Assembly: GCA_034440615.1 (NCBI GenBank)
Contig: JAOTOM010001587.1
Span: 1-64,000, forward strand
Reading direction: 5' to 3'
DNA: 64,000 nucleotides
Origin: Ashinkailepas kermadecensis
Taxonomy: Eukaryota > Arthropoda > Thecostraca > Neolepadidae
Part shown: one piece after another, positions 57,001 through 64,000 of the stretch
Layout: each line of letters begins with the position of its first letter
Position numbering within the stretch: position 1 is the stretch's first letter
Position numbers and translations under genes: made by a program
Notes under the pieces: generated by a model
Database searches by the model: none
The model's input: only the letters and a program-made list of their open reading frames with translations
What the model was told of the DNA's origin: nothing

Positions 57001-58472
57001 GGACAGCCCGCTGCAGGCGCAGATCCGGAAGGGTCTCGAACATGAATATCTGCAGCGCCGATGCTACCAACCAACTGTTTGTGGGGCTTCACATACTGCT
57101 TCTCGACTTCCACATCTTTCTTAAAAGCATCTCTACCAAATACTGGGTTGGACATGATCCTGGACTCTTCCTCGACAAAATTCACTAGGTCACCAAAGGT
57201 CACACTTCTGTGCTCATGCTCACATACTCTATCGGCGACACGACGCCACCTGTCTTGCATATGCCAGGGTAACTTCAATACGATCCTTCGAATGTTCCTG
57301 GGATGCTCAATTTCTCTAACGCCCTGGGACATGCCAGTCATAGAGTTTAAACAGCTCCTGAGCACGATAGAAATTCTGTCTAAACTATCCACGTCCTCAA
57401 CCTGGATGTTTGGCCATGCGAGTATCTTATCAACGTATGCCGCTGCCACACTGACCTCATTGCCATAGCGCTGGCACAACTTCCTCGCTTCATCATATCC
57501 TCGCCCTTCTTCCATATGCAAACATCCTCTAACAATGTCACGAGGTTTTCCTTTTGTGAACTGTTCAAGATAAAACAACTTCTCCTCAGAATCATAGATC
57601 CCGTTTGCGATTTTGCTATCAAATGCCCTCATGAAGGACCGAAAGAGTGTCACATCTCCTCTGAAGCTAGATATTTCCGCAACAGGAAGCAAACTACGCT
57701 GAGCTTGGGACAGCACAGCTTGTGTCTGTTCAATTTGAAGCCTAATCACCCTCTCCAGGTCATCAGGTGGATGCTGACGAGATAGATCAGATACACGTGG
57801 CGGAACGGAGTTGTCAGGTTGGTGTACACCCAAAGGTGCATCACTAAGTTCGACTTCATGCACCTTCATTGCGCTGTGCGCGTCCTTAATATGAGAAGTG
57901 AACTGTTCTGACTCAAGAACTGAATCTCTTACAGTGTCAAACTCACCCAGAGCCTTCTCCCTAGCATTGCATTCCGCAAGATCAACACGAAGCTGTAGAT
58001 TTTCCCTCTTCATCTTTAAAGCCAACCTTTCCTCCTGCAACCTAAACTCAGCCTGACGCAGCCGAAGCTCCTCCTTCCTTTGTTCTCTGAGCAAGGTTGA
58101 CTTCGCCAGCAAGCCTGCCTTTCTAGCAGATTCCGCTGCTCGCATCGATGCGATCGACGCAGACGAACTACATTTGGAAATCTGGGATATGTTGTCTTCT
58201 TGCTCAGCATGAACATCTTCCCCAACAGCAATCTCTTGAACCAATTCATGTTTCAAAGACAAATCTGCTGGAGAATCGGAGGGGTCTGCCACAGCACCCA
58301 AACTCCTTACACTATCTACAAAGGCATCCAGCTCTACACCTTCAGAGACGAAAACCTCTACTAATCTATGGACCAAGACTGTCTTGTTACCTCTAATATC
58401 TAACCGCCTCGTGGCTAACTCAGCCTTCAACTGCGAAATCTTCAACTGTCCCACAGTATCCATGGCAATCAC
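54056..58472 (-). pseudogene. BEL copy 1 gag-protease-integrase polyprotein, broken
   Basis: Same gene as in copy 2 but split into three open frames: 58472-56349, 56327-54630 and 54694-54056. The first break is a GAG-to-TAG nonsense change just after the protease ('KQEDV'); the second is a 2-base deletion at about 54664 in the integrase. One codon is also missing in 'RKLCQRYGN'. The first frame keeps the intact N-terminus with a SAP-like 'LKISQLKAELATRRLDIRGN', absent in frame from copy 2. Encodes virus-like particle, protease and integrase functions of the element; no reverse transcriptase. Confidence 0.9.
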
Positions 58473-58986
58473 AAAAACGTCGGTTCTTCTGGAAGGCGAC
58501 TACCCACCATCAAACTCAGGATTTACCTACTCCAAATCGCCTGCCAAATCCTCGACGAAAGATAAACACATTTAATGCTTTGGCAAGGGACCAATATCAA
58601 CATGGACCCCACAACGCCCCTCAAGCATTCCAATAAGGACTACCGATTCGCTATACAGTATCATACAGTGTCTGATAGCCCGATGTACCGCACATCCTAA
58701 TCAGTGAACATGTCAGTAGACCTATTCATAGCTGTTAAAGGCCTCCATCATATGAAGCCAGTTCACTCCTCACTTATGAGCAGTTCGCAGCACTCAGCGG
58801 GTGCTGTAACACCATAAGTCCACCTCATCAGTCTGTAGTCTTGAAAGATAAGTCACTTCCACGAGCCAGGAAGCAAGCAGGTGCCGAAGATGCCAATGTC
58901 GACTGCAGATCCCACGTCGAACTCAGGTCTTCAAGCTTCCACCACCAACCGAGCGAGGATAGCAGGGGACTGGAGAACCTCGAAAC
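58473..58986 (-). other. 5' untranslated leader of BEL copy 1
   Basis: 514 bp between shared LTR and start codon. The tRNA primer site should start next to the LTR at 58986 ('GTTTCGAGGTTCTCC' on the minus strand), but I do not recognise the matching tRNA. Confidence 0.6.
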
Positions 58987-61900
58987 TGTAGGCGCGTGAT
59001 CTCGATGCCCATGCTTTTAAACTGCAGATTCGCAACTGGCATGCTCATGCTTTATTGTTTGCACGGTTTGATGCGGTTTCGAGGTTCTGCCGCTCGACAC
59101 CAATCACTGCACCCACGGAGCCTCCATTGCAAACTAACACACGCCTTCAAAACTGCCCTTGTCGTCAACTCCAGTATTGTTGCGCGCGGAGTAACACAAA
59201 ATATAGTTCAGCACTAGACATGAACATCACGTGGCGCGGCGGTCGATCTACTTAGTCCAAGCTACTTAGAGGGGTCAAGGTCTCGTACACACACCAATCC
59301 AACCAGCCGTTCACTTGGCGGCTACATCCTCCCCCTTGAACCCACTAGGTTCAACACAATATTCCAGGCTTCGAAATCTCTCCTGAAGAAAACAACAAGC
59401 AACGTTAAAGAAATCGTGCATACACTCAAGCGGCTTCCTCCAACAAAACCAACTTGGATATAGGCCTTCGAACAATCGAACTACCCCTCTTCACCATTGC
59501 ACTTCTTACGTGGCCATCGCGATCCGTGGTTACCTGCACCACGAGTCCCAAGGGCCACTGTCCTCTTGGAGTGGCCTGGTCTGCAACCAGCACTACGTCA
59601 TTCACGCGTAGATTCCTATGGCGCTCATGCCACTTGGATCTCGACTGGAGATTCGGCAAATATTCCTTGCACCACCTTCTCCAGAACACGTTTGCCAAAT
59701 ATTGTACCTGCCTCCATCGCTTCCTAGGATAAGAGTAATTTGGTGTGAAAACGCCTGGAGGAAACGCAGGGCAACCGCGCAGCAACAACAAGTGGTTTGG
59801 AGTCAATGGCTCCTGGTCCCTTGGATCCGCAGACACCGTCGTTAACGGACGACTGTTGACGATCGCTTCAACTTCACACATTAGAGTTTGCAAGGACTCA
59901 TCATTCAAGGTTTGTTCTGTTGCTACTGCATTGAGGATCTTTCTGATTGTTCGAATTTGACGTTCCCAAACACCTCCGAAGTGTGAAGCTCCGGGAGGAT
60001 TAAATATCCATCGAATCTCCCTCTGGAGCATCACCTTACTGATCTCAGCTTGGTTCCAAGTCTCAACTGCTTCTTTCAGCTCCTTTTCGGCGCGGACAAA
60101 GTTGGTACTTCTATCTGATCGTATTAACCTAACCTGACCTCTACGAGCCGAGAAGCGCCTCAGGGCGTGAATAAACGAATCTATAGAGAGAGAATCCGCG
60201 ATTTCTATGTGGATCGCACGAATGGCTAAACACGTAAACAGGACCCCATAGCGCTTGACCTGTCCTCGTCCTCTCTTCACATAGAATGGACCAAAGATAT
60301 CAACTCCAACACTTGTGAATGGTGGATCATCAGGTCTCACTCGATCTTCCGGTAGATCAGACATCCTTTGCTTCATTGTCGGAGCCTGCAGCTTCCGGCA
60401 CGACAAACACTTCCCTAATACTCTCCGTACTGCTGAGTTTCCCTTGATGACCCAATATTTATCGCGCAAACGGGACAAGACATGTTCCCGCCCCTGGTGG
60501 CCAACAAGTCTGTGGACATGCCCTATTATCAGATCAGTTACATGACCCCTGTACGGCAGGAGATAAGGATGCCGTGCTTCATGAAGGATGGGTGCCGAAC
60601 GCAGCCTTCCTCCAACGCGAAGAATTCCACTCTGTACAAAGGGGTTCAACTTGACTAACGTACTGGACTTCTTCACCCGACAACGGTCTCCATCAGTCAG
60701 ACCACCAACATCTTCACAAAACATGTCAGTTTGCACGAACTTAATGATCACCCTTTCAGCTTGCGATAATTCCTCAGGCGTGATAAATCCACAAACAGAC
60801 TTGTCTCTAATCTGTAGACTACGGAACTGAAGGATCCGTTGGACTCTACGAAACCACGCAACCGCTCGTCTTAGCCTATACCAGCAAGATAAATGAATAA
60901 TCAGCCTTTGAGTCGGCCTCGGCTCATCCACCGCCTTGGCGCCAACCACCATCACTTTCTTTACTTCTGGATCTACTTCATCACTGAACATGACAGACGG
61001 CCTCATCATACAGTCATCACCAGACGGCCTCATCCTACCGTCACCACCAGACGGCTCCTCTGCCTCCTTCACAGATGGCTGTACCATAACACCGCCACCA
61101 CCAGTCGGCTCCTCTGCCTCCTTCACAGATGGCTGTACAATCACCTCACTGTCGTTTCTACTTAGGGCTTCTGAAGGAACCTTCTCAGCATACTTCTTAT
61201 CCAGCATGTCCTGCATGAAGCTGACGTACATATTGGAGAAGTCTTTATCCCTGTCAAGCTTCCTTTTTAAGCCAATCAGTCTTCGCTGAGCACATGTTCT
61301 GTTGTTGGGCAGGATTGGGTCGCTTTTATAAAAGGAGAGACCGATTTCGTAGTGCCCTTCCGGCATCTTCCTGCAACTTGCAGCTACCTTGGCCTTCCAC
61401 ATGCGGTCCTCCTGTGATGGACCCTTAGTATCTATGCCACAGTTTTCTGGGAACTCTTCGTTATACATCCTAATCAGAGTTTCATCAAGAGACATGTTAT
61501 CTACCTGAACACGATTGACCTTCACGTCTGCTTCCACTCTGTCCTTCACAGCTCCGGTAGCTACCCATCCTAATCTAGTCTTGATTGCGAATGGCGCATT
61601 TTCAACAGGTCCATGAACAACATCCCAAGGTTCCAATGCTTGGGGGAAATTGTTGCCTATCATGAGATCGACATTTGCATCTAGACTTGGAAGCGACAAC
61701 TTCCGCAGATGCGGCCACCGCTCGACATCTTCCTGCTTCGCAATGTCATCAACAGAAACAGGGATCTTGGCAAGTGTGTATACAGGAGGGAGGGACAGGA
61801 ATGGATAGGAGTCTTCGTTTAGCCCTGCCACCTCCAGTCCAGTGACAACAGAACTTTTCAGTTCATCGCCCTTTGTTTGCACTGTAGAGATCAAAAGAGT

Positions 61901-64000
61901 GGTGGGAACTGCATCTGTGCATCCCAACTGATCCAATAGGGACTTCGTACAAAATGTTGCTGAACTTCCGCTATCTAACAGAGCGTGAGTTTTGATGATT
62001 TGTCCATACTTAGACCTAACCTTGACCGGAATGGTAGACATGCCACTCCCAGAACAGGCACTCTCATTGAAAATGGTTCCAATGCCCATTACTGCTGGGC
62101 TGCTTGTCCTCTCCTCAGCTTCCAGCTTGACCCTGTCCTGCTGAACATTGCGTTCAGACTTCCTAGGTTGCAATGGATTCCTATGCAGAAGTGTCGGGTG
62201 TCTGCCCTTGCAGATGGTGCACGTCCTTCTTCCCTTACATTGACTCGAGAAGTGGCCCACTCGTAGACAACCAAAGCAGCGGCGATCTTTACGTATAAAG
62301 TCCAACTTTACCTGTTCGTCTTTACCAGAAAGTCGTTTGCAATCCTCGAAAAGGTGATTTCCTCTGCAGAAGGGACAGCCCGCTGCAGGCGCAGATCCGG
62401 AAGGGTCTCGAACATGAATATCTGCAGCGCCGATGCTACCAACCAACTGTTTGTGTGGCTTCACATACTGCTTCTCGACTTCCACATCTTTCTTAAAAGC
62501 ATCTCTACCAAATACTGGGTTGGACATGATCCTGGACTCTTCCTCGACAAAATTCACTAGGTCACCAAAGGTCACACTTCTGTGCTCATGCTCACATACT
62601 CTATCGGCGACACGACGCCACCTGTCTTGCATATGCCAGGGTAACTTCAATACGATCCTTCGAATGTTCCTGGGATGCTCAATTTCTCTAACGCCCTGGG
62701 ACATGCCAGTCATAGAGTTTAAACAGCTCCTGAGCACGATAGAAATTCTGTCTAAACTATCCACGTCCTCAACCTTGATGTTTGGCCATGCGAGTATCTT
62801 ATCAACGTATGCCGCTGCCACACTGACTTCATTGCCATAGCGCTGGCACAACAACTTCCTCGCTTCATCATATCCTCGCCCTTCTTCCATATGCAAACAT
62901 CCTCTAACAATGTCACGAGGTTTTCCTTTTGTGAACTGTTCAAGATAAAACAACTTCTCCTCAGAATCATAGATCCCGTTTGCGATTTTGCTATCAAATG
63001 CCCTCATGAAGGACCGAAAGAGTGTCACATCTCCACTGAAGCTAGATATTTCCGCAACAGGAAGCAAACTACGCTGAGCTTGGGACAGCACAGCTTGTGT
63101 CTGTTCAATTTGAAGCCTAATCACCCTCTCCAGGTCATCAGGTGGATGCTGACGAGATAGATCAGATACACGTGGCGGAACGGAGTTGTCAGGTTGGTGG
63201 ACACCCAAAGGTGCATCACTAAGTTCGACTTCATGCACCTTCATTGCGCTGTGCGCGTCCTTAATATGAGAAGTGAACTGTTCTGACTCAAGAACTGAAT
63301 CTCTTACAGTGTCAAACTCACCCAGAGCCTTCTCCCTAGCATTGCATTCCGCAAGATCAACACGAAGCTGTAGATTTTCCCTCTTCATCTTTAAAGCCAA
63401 CCTTTCCTCCTGCAACCTAAACTCAGCCTGACGCAGCCGAAGCTCCTCCTTCCTTTGTTCTCTGAGCAAGGTTGACTTCGCCAGCAAGCCTGCCTTTCTA
63501 GCAGATTCCGCTGCTCGCATCGATGCGATCGACGCAGACGAACTACATTTGGAAATCTGGGATATGTTGTCTTCTTGCTCAGCATGAACATCTTCCCCAA
63601 CTCTTGAACCAATTCATGTTTCAAAGACAAATCTGCTGGAGAATCGGAGGGGTCTGCCACAGCACCCAAACTCCTTACACTATCTACAAAGGCATCCAGC
63701 TCTACACCTTCAGAGACCAAAACCTCTACTAATCTATGGACCAAGACTGTCTTGTTACCTCTAATATCTAACCGCCTCGTGGCTAACTCAGCCTTCAACT
63801 GCGAAATCTTCAACTGTCCCACAGTATCCATGGCAATCACAAAAACGTCGGTTCTTCTGGAAGGCGACTACCCACCATCAAACTCAGGATTTACCTACTC
63901 CAAATCGCCTGCCAAATCCTCGACGAAAGATAAACACATTTAATGCTTTGGCAAGGGACCAATATCAACATGGACCCCACAACGCCCCTCAAGCATTCCA
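58987..64000 (-). mobile_element. BEL/Pao-type LTR retrotransposon, copy 2, running off the window
   Basis: Same orientation and structure as copy 1, offset by ~5370 bp, very high identity. The 3' LTR (58987-59326, starts TGTAGGC intact) is shared with copy 1; the leader continues to the window end and its 5' LTR lies outside. Confidence 0.9.
59426..63840 (-). pseudogene. BEL copy 2 gag-protease-integrase polyprotein lacking reverse transcriptase
   Basis: Open from 63520 to 59426 (1364 codons from that Met); the original start is at 63840, but an 8-base deletion near 63600 shifts the frame. Domains (numbering from 63520): Gag coiled coil and capsid 1-360; knuckles 'CPFCRGNHLFEDC' (~378) and 'CFGCLRVGHFSSQC' (~412); aspartic protease 'LLDSGSSATFC' (~512); 'PFAIKTRLGW' segment (~640); the first helix of RT 'YVSFMQDMLDKKYAEKVP' (~765), then directly an acidic Ser/Glu linker with a doubled 'VQPSVKEAEEP' (780-830); 'SCWYRLRRAVAWFRRVQ' (~876); H2C2 finger (~1000-1040); integrase core 'VDIFGP' (~1070) with Glu in 'SHFGGVWER' (~1177); C-terminal chromodomain-like region (1260-1364). 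Typical BEL Pol has ~600 residues of RT and RNase H where only the linker stands here. Confidence 0.9.

Larger units (their letters stand above)
53618..59326 (-). mobile_element. BEL/Pao-type LTR retrotransposon, copy 1 (no RT/RNase H)
   Basis: Minus-strand element: 3' LTR 53618-53958, polypurine tract beside it, coding region 58472-54056, 5' untranslated 58473-58986, and a 5' LTR 58987-59326 that is simultaneously the 3' LTR of copy 2. LTRs read TGTAGCC...GCCTACA on the minus strand; the outer end of the left LTR has mutated to TGCAGG on the plus strand. It is inserted into the LINE endonuclease; the other target end lies beyond the window, so the duplication cannot be checked. Confidence 0.9.

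Overview
The window is eukaryotic nuclear DNA, most likely from an arthropod. It carries one spliced, GC-rich protein gene with GT-AG (and one GC-AG) introns, tRNA-derived SINEs with target-site duplications, a Jockey-type LINE, BEL/Pao and Ty3/Gypsy LTR elements, and a short run of the arthropod telomere motif TTAGG. A crustacean (for example a barnacle-like genome) would fit, but that is inference.

Layout. 1-479 is the edge of an Ulp1/C48 protease relic. 1615-7690 is a 309-bp dimeric satellite that grades into 133-bp monomers and then abuts a second, distantly related ~132-bp tandem-repeat element (7690-8225). Copies of that second element recur, in both orientations, at 42.5-43.5 kb and 45.35-46.05 kb. 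8755-9245 is a very degenerate ~21-bp repeat. 12522-32278 (minus strand) is a complete DGCR8/Pasha gene, the double-stranded-RNA-binding partner of Drosha in the Microprocessor. I can place 12 coding exons, all phase-consistent, giving a 977-residue product with WW/heme-binding core, two dsRBDs and the C-terminal Drosha-contact region. The gene is riddled with tandem arrays: one repeats an exon-end/5' splice site 16 more times, one repeats a 3' splice site about 11 times, and one coding exon is stretched by an 8-residue x17 repeat and two 12-residue repeats.

33-38 kb holds decayed LINE reverse-transcriptase pieces and an interspersed repeat. 39.4-42.5 kb is AT-rich, folds back on itself, and contains a short exon for an ISXO2/Merlin-like zinc-ribbon protein ending in a strong splice donor, next to (TTAGG)6. 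43.55-45.35 kb is an internally deleted LTR element inserted in the mobile satellite. 46.2-47.2 kb is a frameshifted Gypsy-like Gag/protease relic that runs directly into a C-type lectin domain (47.25-47.6 kb). 48.2-53.6 kb is a Jockey-type LINE (ORF1, then endonuclease) split by a 1084-bp solo LTR and by other repeats. 53618-64000 is two head-to-tail BEL/Pao copies sharing one LTR. Both lack the whole reverse transcriptase/RNase H segment but keep gag, protease and integrase; each carries different disabling mutations.

The only gene with a clear host function is DGCR8/Pasha. Nearly everything else is repeat or mobile DNA. Domain assignments were made by reading conserved motifs by eye; no database search was run.
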